Below the pieces are notes generated by a model. That model worked only from the letters and a program-made list of their open reading frames with translations. It had not been told where the DNA came from and searched no databases. The position numbers and the translations under genes are program-made. Below, one piece after another: positions 25,461 through 34,432 of a stretch of DNA of 64,000 bases (positions are counted from its first letter, which is position 1; every line of letters starts with the position of its first letter). The DNA comes from Serratia fonticola (GTDB lineage Bacteria; Pseudomonadota; Gammaproteobacteria; Enterobacterales; Enterobacteriaceae): contig NZ_VFMK01000001.1 in NCBI RefSeq assembly GCF_006715025.1, positions 4,526,001 to 4,590,000 of the forward strand, read 5' to 3'.

Positions 25461-27113
25461 TTAGTTATATATAATCTCGCCTTTAGGCTCAAACGCAGCC
25501 GCGTCCAGCGGTGAATGTTTCTCGATATACTGCTTCAACACTTCGGCATCGATAAAACCGGTATTGACGTAGCTTGGCAGGGTATCTAACTTCGGATAAC
25601 CGTCGCCCCCCAGCGCGTTGAAATTCAACGTCGCCATGCGGTAGGTTTTATCCGCCTGGAGCGGTTCCCCCTTAATCTTCACATTGCTGACGCCCTTGCC
25701 GTCCGCCACCAGGCTGACGTTGGCGAACTGGGCATAAGCACCGGAATCCACCTTCATGTTGGCCACCACCGCCAGATACTGTTCAATCTCACTGCCTTTC
25801 ATCTCGGCGTACACCAGCGTGTTGCCAAATGGCTGCACCTTGAGCACATTTTTATAAGTGATATCTCCGGCCTCGATCGAATCACGCACGCCTCCCCCAC
25901 TCATTACGGCAAAATCGGCATTTGCCCGCTCCATCTGCGCGGCCAACAGCAGACGGGCAAGATTGGTCTGCACGAAGCGAACTTTGCTGCGATCGCCTTC
26001 CAGCTTGCCGTTAACGCTGCCGATCTTCACTTCCAACTGTGCCTTACCCTTATCCTGGAACGGCGTCAGCAGTTTCATCATGCCCGGATCTTCAGCAATC
26101 TCCTGCGTGTAGTACACGCGTTCGCTGGTGCCATCGGCTTTCTCTACCTTTTTCTTCAGGTTGACCGGGATCAGTTGGTAATGCATCAGCTTCAGTTCGC
26201 CATTACGAAACTGGAAATCGGCACGGCCTACATACTTGCCCCATTCATGAGCCTGGACGATCCAGGTACCGTTCTGACGATCCGGCGCACAGGGCGTGCC
26301 CGGCACGTAATCCACCTGCTTGTGATTTTCACTCGCCATACAGACCGGATCCTGTGAGTGTCCGCCGACAATCATATCCAGATAGCCCGTTGGCAGACTG
26401 CGCGCCATTTCCACATCCCCTGGTGCGTTAGAGCCGTGGTTGCCATCGTCATAGTGGCCCATATGAGTAGCCGCAATAATCACATCCGGCTTTTCCTCTT
26501 GGCGCAACTGCTCAACCACCTGCTTGGCTTCCTGTGCAGGCACACGAAATTCGATGTCGGTAAAGTATTCCGGATTGCCTATTTTCGCCGTGTCATCGGT
26601 TGTCAGGCCGATAACCGCAATTTTAATCCCCTGTTTATCAAACAGAGCGTAAGGCTTGAACAGGCGCTGCTGAGTGCTTTTTTGATAAATGTTGGCAGAC
26701 AGTAGCGGGAACGAGGCCCATTTCTCCTGCTGGCGCAACACACTGAGCGGATTATCAAACTCGTGGTTACCGATCGCCATAGCGTCATAACCAATCATCG
26801 TCATGCCACGGAAGTCGGGTTCCGCATCCTGCAAATCTGATTCAGGTACACCGGTATTGATATCCCCACCGGATAAAAGCAATACGCTGCCGCCTTTCGC
26901 CGCCACTTCCTGACGAATGCTGTCCACCAGCGTTTTCTGCGCCCCTAAACCATATTCGCCATGGTCGTTCTGCCAGAAATGGCCATGGTGATCGTTGGTG
27001 TGCAGGATGGTGATGTCGTAGGTTTTATCCTTTTCCCAAGCGCTGACCGTTCCCGAAAACAGCGTCAGGGAAACAGCCAACGCACATGCAGTGGTTTGAA
27101 GCGAAAAACGCAT
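25461..27113 (-). CDS. ushA: Periplasmic 5'-nucleotidase / UDP-sugar hydrolase UshA
   Basis: A 550-residue protein matching E. coli UshA (550). The signal peptide MRFSLQTTACALAVSLTLFS precedes a cleavage site near VSA-W. The metallophosphatase domain shows ITILHTNDHHGHFW, LLSGGDINTG, AIGNHEFDNP, AATHMGHYDDG and GGHSQDPVC, which bind the dinuclear metal centre. The C-terminal substrate domain contains AVMSGGGVRDSIEAGDIT and FNALGGDGYPK. It salvages nucleosides from nucleotides and UDP-sugars in the periplasm. GGAGAG precedes the ATG. It is divergent from fsr. Confidence 0.96.
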   Translation of the reverse strand: MRFSLQTTACALAVSLTLFSGTVSAWEKDKTYDITILHTNDHHGHFWQNDHGEYGLGAQKTLVDSIRQEVAAKGGSVLLLSGGDINTGVPESDLQDAEPDFRGMTMIGYDAMAIGNHEFDNPLSVLRQQEKWASFPLLSANIYQKSTQQRLFKPYALFDKQGIKIAVIGLTTDDTAKIGNPEYFTDIEFRVPAQEAKQVVEQLRQEEKPDVIIAATHMGHYDDGNHGSNAPGDVEMARSLPTGYLDMIVGGHSQDPVCMASENHKQVDYVPGTPCAPDRQNGTWIVQAHEWGKYVGRADFQFRNGELKLMHYQLIPVNLKKKVEKADGTSERVYYTQEIAEDPGMMKLLTPFQDKGKAQLEVKIGSVNGKLEGDRSKVRFVQTNLARLLLAAQMERANADFAVMSGGGVRDSIEAGDITYKNVLKVQPFGNTLVYAEMKGSEIEQYLAVVANMKVDSGAYAQFANVSLVADGKGVSNVKIKGEPLQADKTYRMATLNFNALGGDGYPKLDTLPSYVNTGFIDAEVLKQYIEKHSPLDAAAFEPKGEIIYN

Positions 27114-27304
27114 GGCAGCTCTCCATTTTTAATAATGGGTATTTTTGATGAGGGCGAAATTGTAGCGCGAATCAACATCCACTAATTTCAAATTTTTGCG
27201 ACATGCATCAAATTATGTCGGATAGGGCCAACAGGATGAATCCGTACTCAAAGAGGATCAGAGGACAGCAACAGCATTGTCGAGCGAAAGTTCTACAGGT
27301 TAAG

Positions 27305-28567
27305 ATGTCAGCTTCGTCTTCTCTCACTGACCAGGCTAATAATAATATGACTAACCGTAGTGAAACGGCTGTACCACCCATAAAAAGCAGCGCAGTTAAA
27401 GGTACTGCTTTTTCTATTCTCGGTGCCATCAGCGTTTCTCACCTGCTCAACGATATGATCCAGTCGCTCATTCTGGCGATTTATCCGATCCTGCGCGCCG
27501 ATTTCAACCTCAGCTTCGTGCAGATCGGCATGATCACACTGACCTATCAGCTGACCGCATCGCTGCTACAACCGCTGATTGGCTATTACACCGATAAACA
27601 CCCACAGCCTTATTCGCTGCCTATTGGCATGGGCTTCACTCTGTCGGGTTTACTGTTGCTCTCGGTCGCCAATACTTTCCCGCTGGTATTGCTGGCCGCG
27701 GCCTTGGTGGGCACCGGTTCTTCCGTGTTCCATCCTGAATCATCCCGCGTAGCACGCATGGCTTCCGGTGGGCGTCATGGTTTGGCACAATCACTGTTCC
27801 AGGTTGGCGGTAACTTTGGTAGCTCGCTAGGCCCGTTGCTGGCCGCGCTGATTATTGCCCCCTATGGCAAAGGCAATGTTGCCTGGTTCTCGTTGGCGGC
27901 GCTGTTGGCCATTGTGGTCTTGCTGCAGGTCAGCAAATGGTATCAACAACAACATCGAGCCGCTCAGGGTAAACCAAAGTCGGCATCCTTGGTCAAACCG
28001 CTGCCAAAACGTACTATCGTATTTTCTCTATCTATCCTGCTGATCCTGATTTTCTCCAAATACTTCTACTTGGCGAGCATTAGCAGCTATTACACCTTTT
28101 ATCTGATGCATAAGTTCGGCGTTTCGATACAGAATGCTCAGATTCATCTGTTTGCATTTCTGTTTGCCGTGGCAGCCGGCACCATTATTGGCGGGCCTCT
28201 CGGCGATAAATTCGGGCGTAAATATGTTATTTGGGGCTCTATCCTGGGTGCCGCTCCCTTTACCCTGATTTTACCTTACGCAACGCTCTACTGGACCGGG
28301 ATTCTGACGGTCATAATTGGGGTAATTCTCGCCTCAGCATTTTCAGCGATTCTGGTATACGCGCAGGAACTGATCCCAGGTAAAGTGGGGATGGTTTCCG
28401 GCTTATTCTTCGGTTTTGCTTTCGGTATGGGCGGATTAGGTGCGGCCGTTCTTGGCTATGTTGCCGATTTGACCAGCATCGAACTGGTTTATCAAATCTG
28501 TGCATTCCTGCCTTTAATCGGAATTATCACCGCATTACTGCCAAATATGGAACATAAACAGCAATAA
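27305..28567 (+). CDS. fsr: Fosmidomycin efflux MFS transporter Fsr
   Basis: A 420-residue MFS drug transporter collinear with E. coli Fsr (406): LGAISVSHLLNDMIQSLILA, GTGSSVFHPESSRVARMASG, GRHGLAQSLFQVGGNFGSSL, GGPLGDKFGRKYVIWGSILG and SGLFFGFAFGMGGLGAAVLG. It exports fosmidomycin in E. coli. The frame is open to 27203, but the region before 27305 is not conserved. ATG 27305 or ATG 27347 (406 residues, the E. coli length) are the realistic starts; neither has a strong Shine-Dalgarno sequence. It is divergent from ushA, as in E. coli. Confidence 0.93.
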   Translation: MSASSSLTDQANNNMTNRSETAVPPIKSSAVKGTAFSILGAISVSHLLNDMIQSLILAIYPILRADFNLSFVQIGMITLTYQLTASLLQPLIGYYTDKHPQPYSLPIGMGFTLSGLLLLSVANTFPLVLLAAALVGTGSSVFHPESSRVARMASGGRHGLAQSLFQVGGNFGSSLGPLLAALIIAPYGKGNVAWFSLAALLAIVVLLQVSKWYQQQHRAAQGKPKSASLVKPLPKRTIVFSLSILLILIFSKYFYLASISSYYTFYLMHKFGVSIQNAQIHLFAFLFAVAAGTIIGGPLGDKFGRKYVIWGSILGAAPFTLILPYATLYWTGILTVIIGVILASAFSAILVYAQELIPGKVGMVSGLFFGFAFGMGGLGAAVLGYVADLTSIELVYQICAFLPLIGIITALLPNMEHKQQ

Positions 28568-28576
28568 CCCTTTAGT

Positions 28577-28610
28577 TAACCCGGTTTATCCGCAGAGTAA
28601 AACCGGGTTA
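28577..28610 (+). terminator. fsr terminator
   Basis: TAACCCGGTTT (28577-28587) pairs with AAACCGGGTTA (28600-28610), an 11-bp perfect stem, with TCTGCGTTTT following. The remaining bases up to ybaL (28611-28905) hold no recognisable gene. Confidence 0.75.
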
Positions 28611-28905
28611 TCTGCGTTTTAATGCCTTGCTCTTTAACTTATCACCCTCAAATTCATCCATCTCCCCGCCCAAAAGCGCAATAGTCTGGTTTTATACAAA
28701 AAAAACCAAATTAGCTAAGCAATGCTCGAATAAATGCAATAAACTAAATGTATCTTTTCGTAAAATTGCTGTGATGCATAACATTACCCAAAGTAATTGG
28801 AGTTGCAGCCAGGCGGTGAGGGGATCATCCCCTGAAGCCTACTGTTGTCAGTGACAGGGCTGCCCCGCTGCAACTTCGAGTAAGAAGGGTATAGAAGGAG
28901 TCTGG

Positions 28906-30597
28906 ATGCATAATTCTACCCCCTTGATCACCACTATTGTCGGAGGGTTAGTACTCGCCTTCCTCTTCGGTATGCTGGCAAATCGCCTGCGCATCTCCCC
29001 TCTGGTGGGATATCTTGCCGCGGGCGTACTCGCTGGCCCGTTTACCCCAGGTTTTGTTGCCGATACCTCTTTGGCACCAGAGCTGGCGGAAATTGGCGTG
29101 ATCCTGCTGATGTTCGGTGTTGGCCTCCACTTCTCCCTTAAAGATCTCCTCGCGGTAAAATCAATCGCTATCCCGGGTGCCGTCGCACAAATCGCCGTTG
29201 CCACCCTGCTGGGGATGGGATTGTCCAAGCTGATGGGTTGGGATTTGGTTTCCGGCCTGGTGTTCGGGCTCTGTCTTTCCACCGCCAGTACCGTCGTATT
29301 GTTGCGCGCCCTGGAAGAGCGGCAACTGATCGACAGCCAGCGCGGTCAAATTGCCATTGGCTGGCTGATAGTCGAAGATCTGGCGATGGTGTTGGCGCTG
29401 GTTCTGCTCCCCGCCTTCAGCAATATGCTCAGCAGTGATAACACCAGCACCTCTCATCTGCTGACCGAGCTAGCCGTCACCATCGGAAAAGTCATCGCCT
29501 TTATCGCTTTGATGATTGTCGTAGGTCGCCGTCTGGTGCCATGGATCCTGTCTAAAACCGCCAGTACCGGCTCACGGGAGCTGTTTACGCTGGCAGTGCT
29601 GGCACTGGCCTTGGGTATTGCTTACGGCGCTGTCGGCCTGTTTGACGTCTCATTTGCGCTGGGTGCCTTTTTTGCCGGGATGGTATTGAACGAATCAGAG
29701 TTGAGCCACCGTGCAGCGCACGATACCCTGCCTCTGCGCGACGCCTTTGCGGTACTGTTTTTTGTTTCCGTAGGGATGTTGTTCGATCCAATGATCCTGA
29801 TCCACGAGCCACTGGCCGTGCTGGCCACCTTGGCGATCATCCTGTTCGGTAAATCAGTGGCGGCCTTTCTGCTGGTCAAAATGTTCGGCCATTCCAAACG
29901 TACCGCGCTGACCATCTCCGCCAGCCTGGCACAGATCGGCGAATTTGCCTTTATCCTTGCCGGGCTGGGCATCACGCTGGGCATGATGGACCAGAATGGC
30001 CGCAATCTGGTACTGGCAGGCGCGATTCTGTCGATTATGCTGAACCCGCTGCTGTTCACGCTGTTGGAGCGCTATCTGGCCAAAAACGAAACCATCGAAG
30101 AGCAGATCCTGGAAGAGGCCGTGCAGGAAGAAAAGCAGATCCCGGTCGATATGTGCAACCATGCGCTAGTGGTGGGGTATGGGCGCGTAGGGAGTCTTTT
30201 GGGTGCGAAGCTGGCTGAGGCGGGTATTCCTCTGGTGGTGATCGAAAACTCACGAACCCGGGTAGAAGCGCTGCGTGAACAGGGGGTCAAGGCGGTACTC
30301 GGCAATGCTGCTAATCCTGAAATCATGGAGCTCGCCCGCATCGACTGCGCGCGTTGGCTGCTACTGACCATCCCTAACGGTTACGAAGCCGGTGAGATCG
30401 TGGCGTCGGCCCGTACCAAACGGCCAACCCTTGAGATCATTGCCCGTGCTCATTACGATGATGAGGTTTCGTATATTTCCGATCGCGGTGCCGATCAGGT
30501 TGTGATGGGTGAACGTGAGATAGCCAACAGCATGTTGAATATCCTCAAGCTGGATACGCTGTCAGAGGAAGAGAAAATGGGCGCCTGCCCAATCTGA
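28906..30597 (+). CDS. ybaL: Kef-type cation/proton antiporter YbaL
   Basis: A 563-residue monovalent cation:proton antiporter-2 protein (E. coli YbaL is 558). About 12 transmembrane helices occupy residues 5-390 (ISPLVGYLAAGVLAGPFTPG, EIGVILLMFGVGLHFSLKDL, LGAFFAGMVLNESELSHRAA). A cytoplasmic RCK/TrkA-N NAD-binding domain follows (HALVVGYGRVGSLLGAKLAE, GNAANPEIMELARI). GGAG lies 5 bases before the ATG. It is convergent with gsk across a shared hairpin. Regulation by the RCK ligand is family knowledge. Confidence 0.95.
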   Translation: MHNSTPLITTIVGGLVLAFLFGMLANRLRISPLVGYLAAGVLAGPFTPGFVADTSLAPELAEIGVILLMFGVGLHFSLKDLLAVKSIAIPGAVAQIAVATLLGMGLSKLMGWDLVSGLVFGLCLSTASTVVLLRALEERQLIDSQRGQIAIGWLIVEDLAMVLALVLLPAFSNMLSSDNTSTSHLLTELAVTIGKVIAFIALMIVVGRRLVPWILSKTASTGSRELFTLAVLALALGIAYGAVGLFDVSFALGAFFAGMVLNESELSHRAAHDTLPLRDAFAVLFFVSVGMLFDPMILIHEPLAVLATLAIILFGKSVAAFLLVKMFGHSKRTALTISASLAQIGEFAFILAGLGITLGMMDQNGRNLVLAGAILSIMLNPLLFTLLERYLAKNETIEEQILEEAVQEEKQIPVDMCNHALVVGYGRVGSLLGAKLAEAGIPLVVIENSRTRVEALREQGVKAVLGNAANPEIMELARIDCARWLLLTIPNGYEAGEIVASARTKRPTLEIIARAHYDDEVSYISDRGADQVVMGEREIANSMLNILKLDTLSEEEKMGACPI

Positions 30598-30612
30598 TAG
30601 CGCCAAATCAGT

Positions 30613-30637
30613 CAGGAGCGCCGTAACAGCGCTCCTG
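30613..30637. terminator. Terminator between ybaL and gsk
   Basis: CAGGAGCGC (30613-30621) and GCGCTCCTG (30629-30637) form a perfect 9-bp stem followed on the plus strand by CTCTCTCTTT. It serves ybaL and may also act on the convergent gsk transcript. Confidence 0.75.
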
Positions 30638-30645
30638 CTCTCTCT

Positions 30646-31950
30646 TTACCGCTCCCAGTAGGCCTCTTCCAGGCTATCTTCCCGCTCTGGCAGCCCACGC
30701 GTCAAACGTGGTGAATGCTGATTAAGCACCTGATAGCTGACGCGGTTGGCATATTTGCACACCTGCGCCAAAGATGAATAGGTCAGATAGCTACGCACAT
30801 GCTTGCTGGAATTCGGGATGTTAGTGCGGTGATAGCCGTTGGCGGCAATATCGTGCAACAGTGCAGACAATGCCCCATCTCCCGCACCGTTGGTGTTCAT
30901 GATTTTTTCTGGCCCGCCCATGTAAGGCGCGATATGCGAGTAGACCCGCAGTGGATTTTCGCAGCTTTCCCGACGCATCGCACGGCTGAATTCGTAACGG
31001 TTAAACTCGGCAATGTTGCCAGGCAACAGCGGATGCTGAGTCTCACGCTTATTGGCTTCTTCCGTATACCCAGCCATATACAGGCCGCTCGGTCCGGCGG
31101 TACAGAGCACCAAATCCACCCATTCCAGCGCCATATCGGACGCCATCAGCGGATCGCCGAGTCCGGTCAGTTCCAATGCCTCATCTTCATTCATGGCCAG
31201 AATAGAAACGTGATCCTTGAGAAAATCACGCCACCACTGCGGATTATCCGCAATAACATATTTGGTGCCCAGCGTCAGTACCACCGGGACATCGTGCTTT
31301 TTGGCAAACTCGATGGCCCGCATGGTCGCCGCAGGCATCGGCTCACCGGCTTTGCAACGCACCAGATAAGACGTCAGTACCAACGCGGAAGCCCCCGCGA
31401 TCACCGCTTCGGGAATGCTTTCCGGCCGCAATTGGTTCATCTGCCCAGGGCTGATAGCAAAGGTTCGCTCGCCGCTCTCACTGATGAGGGTAAAGCAGCG
31501 GCCAATAGCCCCATCCACGGCCTGCAGATAGTTGAGATCGGTACGGCTGGAGGTATTGCACAGATACCGGTAGGCATAGCCGCCAATTTTGACATTGCTG
31601 CACATCACGCCAAGCAGGATAGAACGATCGTCCGCCAGCACTGAGTAGTTATGCAAGGTGTTACCGATAGTGCCGCCTGCAAACTGATGGGTGATCAGAT
31701 TTTTGTCGATCAGTTCCTGATACAGCGCCTCGGCAACGTCGTCTTCAATCACCAGCGAATGGCCAAGGCTCAGGCCATAGCGCTCGACAAACGCGTCATC
31801 CACTTTAGCTTCAATGTCCACCAGCGTTTGATCGATACCGACGACGTAGGAGGTGCTGACTTCACTTTCAGGCTGTGCTTGCTGCAACAAAGGATCGCGA
31901 GCATTAACCGGAAAATAATGTTTGGATTTACGCTTACCAGGAAATTTCAT
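30646..31950 (-). CDS. gsk: Inosine-guanosine kinase Gsk
   Basis: A 434-residue PfkB-family sugar/nucleoside kinase, equal in length to E. coli Gsk. It phosphorylates guanosine and inosine to the nucleotides with ATP (purine salvage). The start MKFPGKRKSKHYFPVNARDP is conserved. Family motifs are HQFAGGTIGNTLHNYSVLAD and the C-terminal catalytic signature NTNGAGDGALSALLHD with the base-abstracting Asp. It is convergent with ybaL and lies after hemH on the same strand. Confidence 0.96.
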   Translation of the reverse strand: MKFPGKRKSKHYFPVNARDPLLQQAQPESEVSTSYVVGIDQTLVDIEAKVDDAFVERYGLSLGHSLVIEDDVAEALYQELIDKNLITHQFAGGTIGNTLHNYSVLADDRSILLGVMCSNVKIGGYAYRYLCNTSSRTDLNYLQAVDGAIGRCFTLISESGERTFAISPGQMNQLRPESIPEAVIAGASALVLTSYLVRCKAGEPMPAATMRAIEFAKKHDVPVVLTLGTKYVIADNPQWWRDFLKDHVSILAMNEDEALELTGLGDPLMASDMALEWVDLVLCTAGPSGLYMAGYTEEANKRETQHPLLPGNIAEFNRYEFSRAMRRESCENPLRVYSHIAPYMGGPEKIMNTNGAGDGALSALLHDIAANGYHRTNIPNSSKHVRSYLTYSSLAQVCKYANRVSYQVLNQHSPRLTRGLPEREDSLEEAYWER

Positions 31951-32020
31951 GTGATTGGGGATAATGGCTGTGAACAGGCAGAGAATGTTAGCACATTCCT
32001 GCCTGATTGACGGCCGGAAG

Positions 32021-32983
32021 TTACAGCCGTTGTGCCACCAGTTGCTGCATCATATCAATATGGGCGGCATCATCATTCAGCGCCGGGATATATTCAAACT
32101 TTTCACCGCCCGCATGCAGGAAAATCTCCCGATTCTGTTCTTTGATCTCCTCCAGGGTTTCCAGGCAATCCGCTGAAAAACCAGGGCAAATCAGTTGGAT
32201 ATGCTTCACTCCTTGGGCTGGCAGGCTTTTCAGCGTTTCGTCGGTATAGGGAGTCAACCAAGGTTCCCGGCCAAAGCGTGACTGGTAAGTCATCATCACC
32301 CGATCGGGCGCCAGCGGTAACGTTGCCGCAAGCTGACGGTAGGTGTCCTCACAACGTTGCGGATAATCGTCGCCCAGCCGGGCGTAACGCTTGGGAATAC
32401 CATGGAAGGACATCACTAAACGATCGGGCTGGCCGTGCTGCGCAAACGCGCGTTCTACACTTTGCTGCAATGCGGAAATGTAGGCCGGATGCTCGGCATA
32501 ATCACGGATAAAACCTATCGATGGCAGGCGGCGATACCCTTTTAACACCCGGGCAATGCCATCCCAGACTGCTGCGCTGGTGGAACAGGAATATTGCGGA
32601 TACAGCGGCAGCACCACCAGATTAGTTACCCCTTGTGCCAGCAGGTTATCAATCGCCTGCGCCAAGCTTGGTGAGCCGTAGCTCATCCCCAGTTCAACCG
32701 GGGTATTTGGCATGCGCGCCGCCAGTTCCTGTTGTTGGCGACGGCTGTAAACCAGCAATGGAGAACCTTCGTCCATCCATACGGACTGGTATAACTTGGC
32801 CACCCGGGGTGAACGGATCGGCAGGATGATGCCGTTTAGAATCGGCCACCAAAGCAAGGGGGAAGTATCCACAACACGGTTATCACTGAGAAACTCTTTC
32901 AGATAGCGTTTAACCGCCTTCGGGGTAGGTGCATCCGGCGTGCCCAAATTCACCAATAATACCCCGTGCTTTTCTTGTCTCAT
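32021..32983 (-). CDS. hemH: Ferrochelatase HemH
   Basis: A 320-residue protein that inserts Fe(II) into protoporphyrin IX, the last step of haem synthesis. The family start GVLLVNLGTPDAPTPKAVKRYL, the active-site stretch LVMSFHGIPKRYARLGDDYP with the catalytic His, and ICPGFSADCLETLEEI with the conserved Glu are present. A purine-rich GGGAACTGGG precedes the ATG. It lies between glxK and gsk on the minus strand; the E. coli order adk-hemH-gsk is interrupted here by glxK-cdaR. Confidence 0.96.
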   Translation of the reverse strand: MRQEKHGVLLVNLGTPDAPTPKAVKRYLKEFLSDNRVVDTSPLLWWPILNGIILPIRSPRVAKLYQSVWMDEGSPLLVYSRRQQQELAARMPNTPVELGMSYGSPSLAQAIDNLLAQGVTNLVVLPLYPQYSCSTSAAVWDGIARVLKGYRRLPSIGFIRDYAEHPAYISALQQSVERAFAQHGQPDRLVMSFHGIPKRYARLGDDYPQRCEDTYRQLAATLPLAPDRVMMTYQSRFGREPWLTPYTDETLKSLPAQGVKHIQLICPGFSADCLETLEEIKEQNREIFLHAGGEKFEYIPALNDDAAHIDMMQQLVAQRL

Positions 32984-33147
32984 CCCAGTTCCCTTTTCAT
33001 TCCGGCTAAACCCTGTTATTGATCAGGGTATTAACAGCCCTTAATGGCACCTATTGTAGCGGAAAAGTCTTGAGTCGGAACCGATATCAGCAACAGGTAT
33101 TTTCCCTCATCCCTATTGTCGCCGACAACGCGACGGCTTGAACGGTA

Positions 33148-34299
33148 CTACCGTTGTGCTTGCAGCCAGACTGCGGCCACATTGCGCGCCGTCACTTCCA
33201 GGTTATGCGCCGCATCGGCCAACGCCTCTGGCAACGTGACGATACGATCAATCACAGAGAACGCAGCGTCAATACCGTGCTGGTGAACGATCTGATAATC
33301 CTTGGCCAAGCTACCGGCGATCGCAATGACCGGCAGTTGATGGCGCTTGGCGACGCGGGCCACGCCGATCGGCGTTTTACCATGGATCGACTGGCTATCG
33401 AGCCGCCCTTCACCGGTGATCACCAGATCAGCACCGTGCATGGCCTCTTCCAAGTGTAACGTTTCAATCACGATCTCAATGCCTGGCCGTAGCTGAGCAT
33501 CAAGGAAACCAATCAATGCCGCTCCCATCCCCCCCGCCGCACCGGAGCCGTGTGCCTGCAAAACGTTGCGCCCGGTTGTCTGTTCCAGCAGCATTCCATA
33601 ATGGTGCAGCGCCAGCTCCAACGTCTGCACCATACTTTCCGTCGCCCCTTTCTGCGGGCCGAAGATTGCCGAGGCCCCCTGCTCGCCACAGAGCGGATTA
33701 TCCACATCGCAGGCTACCGTCACCTTCACCTGCTGTAACCTCGGATCCAATCGGCTGAGATCGATGTGCGCCAACTGCGCCAAAGCCGCACCACCGGGTT
33801 TCAATTCCTGATGATATTTATCAAGCAGCCTGGCTCCCAACGCCTGCATCATGCCCGCACCGCCATCATTGGTGGCGCTGCCACCAATGCCTAAAATGAT
33901 CGTGCTCACGCCTCGCTGTAATGCAGCCAGAATCAACTCACCAGTGCCATAGCTGGTCGCGATGAGAGGATTGCGTGCTTCTGGTGTAACCAAATGCAGC
34001 CCGGACGCGGCGGCCATTTCGATCACGGCCGTTTTCCCCTCCCCCAGCAGGCCGTAGAAGGCCTTGACGGGATGCCCCATGGGTCCAGTGACCGTGACAT
34101 TAACGATCTCACCACCGGTAGCGGCCACCATGGCATCAACTGTGCCTTCACCGCCGTCAGCCATGGGCAGCTTAACGTAGTCTGCCTGGGGATAGATTTG
34201 TCGGAACCCGCGTTCAATCGCTTCCGCGACCGCCAACGCATTCAAGCTTTCTTTAAACGAATCGGGAGCTATTACCACTTTTTTCAGCGTATTCATCAT
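33148..34299 (-). CDS. glxK: Glycerate 2-kinase (GlxK/GarK type)
   Basis: A 383-residue type I glycerate kinase. Signature stretches are KVVIAPDSFKESLNALAVAE, PMADGGEGTVDAMVAATGGE, KTAVIEMAAASGLHLV, ILGIGGSATNDGGAGMMQAL, and VACDVDNPLCGEQGASAIFG. It makes 2-phosphoglycerate from D-glycerate, the product of GlxR. Several stretches read closer to GlxK than to GarK, but the neighbour is a CdaR-like regulator, which in E. coli controls garK, so the symbol is tentative. The frame is open 30 codons further upstream; AAGG 5 bases before ATG 34299 (or 34296) fixes the start. Confidence 0.9.
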   Translation of the reverse strand: MMNTLKKVVIAPDSFKESLNALAVAEAIERGFRQIYPQADYVKLPMADGGEGTVDAMVAATGGEIVNVTVTGPMGHPVKAFYGLLGEGKTAVIEMAAASGLHLVTPEARNPLIATSYGTGELILAALQRGVSTIILGIGGSATNDGGAGMMQALGARLLDKYHQELKPGGAALAQLAHIDLSRLDPRLQQVKVTVACDVDNPLCGEQGASAIFGPQKGATESMVQTLELALHHYGMLLEQTTGRNVLQAHGSGAAGGMGAALIGFLDAQLRPGIEIVIETLHLEEAMHGADLVITGEGRLDSQSIHGKTPIGVARVAKRHQLPVIAIAGSLAKDYQIVHQHGIDAAFSVIDRIVTLPEALADAAHNLEVTARNVAAVWLQAQR

Positions 34300-34414
34300 C
34301 AGCGCCTTAATCCTCAGGGGATGTTGCAAGCATAGGTTACCAAGCACCATACCTGCCTGCTGCCCCAGAATCTTCAGCAAAAGACACAAATAAACCGAAT
34401 AAAATAGAGGCTAT

Positions 34415-34432
34415 TTTGTGTTTTAACACAAA
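34415..34432. promoter_or_regulatory. AT-rich palindrome between glxK and cdaR
   Basis: TTTGTGTT-TT-AACACAAA is a perfect 18-bp inverted repeat abutting the cdaR stop codon, about 115 bases upstream of glxK. It could be an operator for glxK (CdaR being an obvious candidate) or part of a weak cdaR terminator. A half-like TTTGTGTC lies about 30 bases closer to glxK on the minus strand. Confidence 0.4.

Noticed and set aside
25064..25514. Small plus-strand frames next to the CHAP/ChW gene, considered as an immunity gene
   Set aside because: No ribosome binding sites, no domain-like character, and one runs through the ushA hairpin into ushA. They also face away from the hydrolase gene.
28621..28650. 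TTGCTCTTTAAC followed by TTATCA, resembling the rRNA boxA antitermination sequence
   Set aside because: There is no rRNA or tRNA gene nearby and no boxB or boxC context; it is a short match that can occur by chance.
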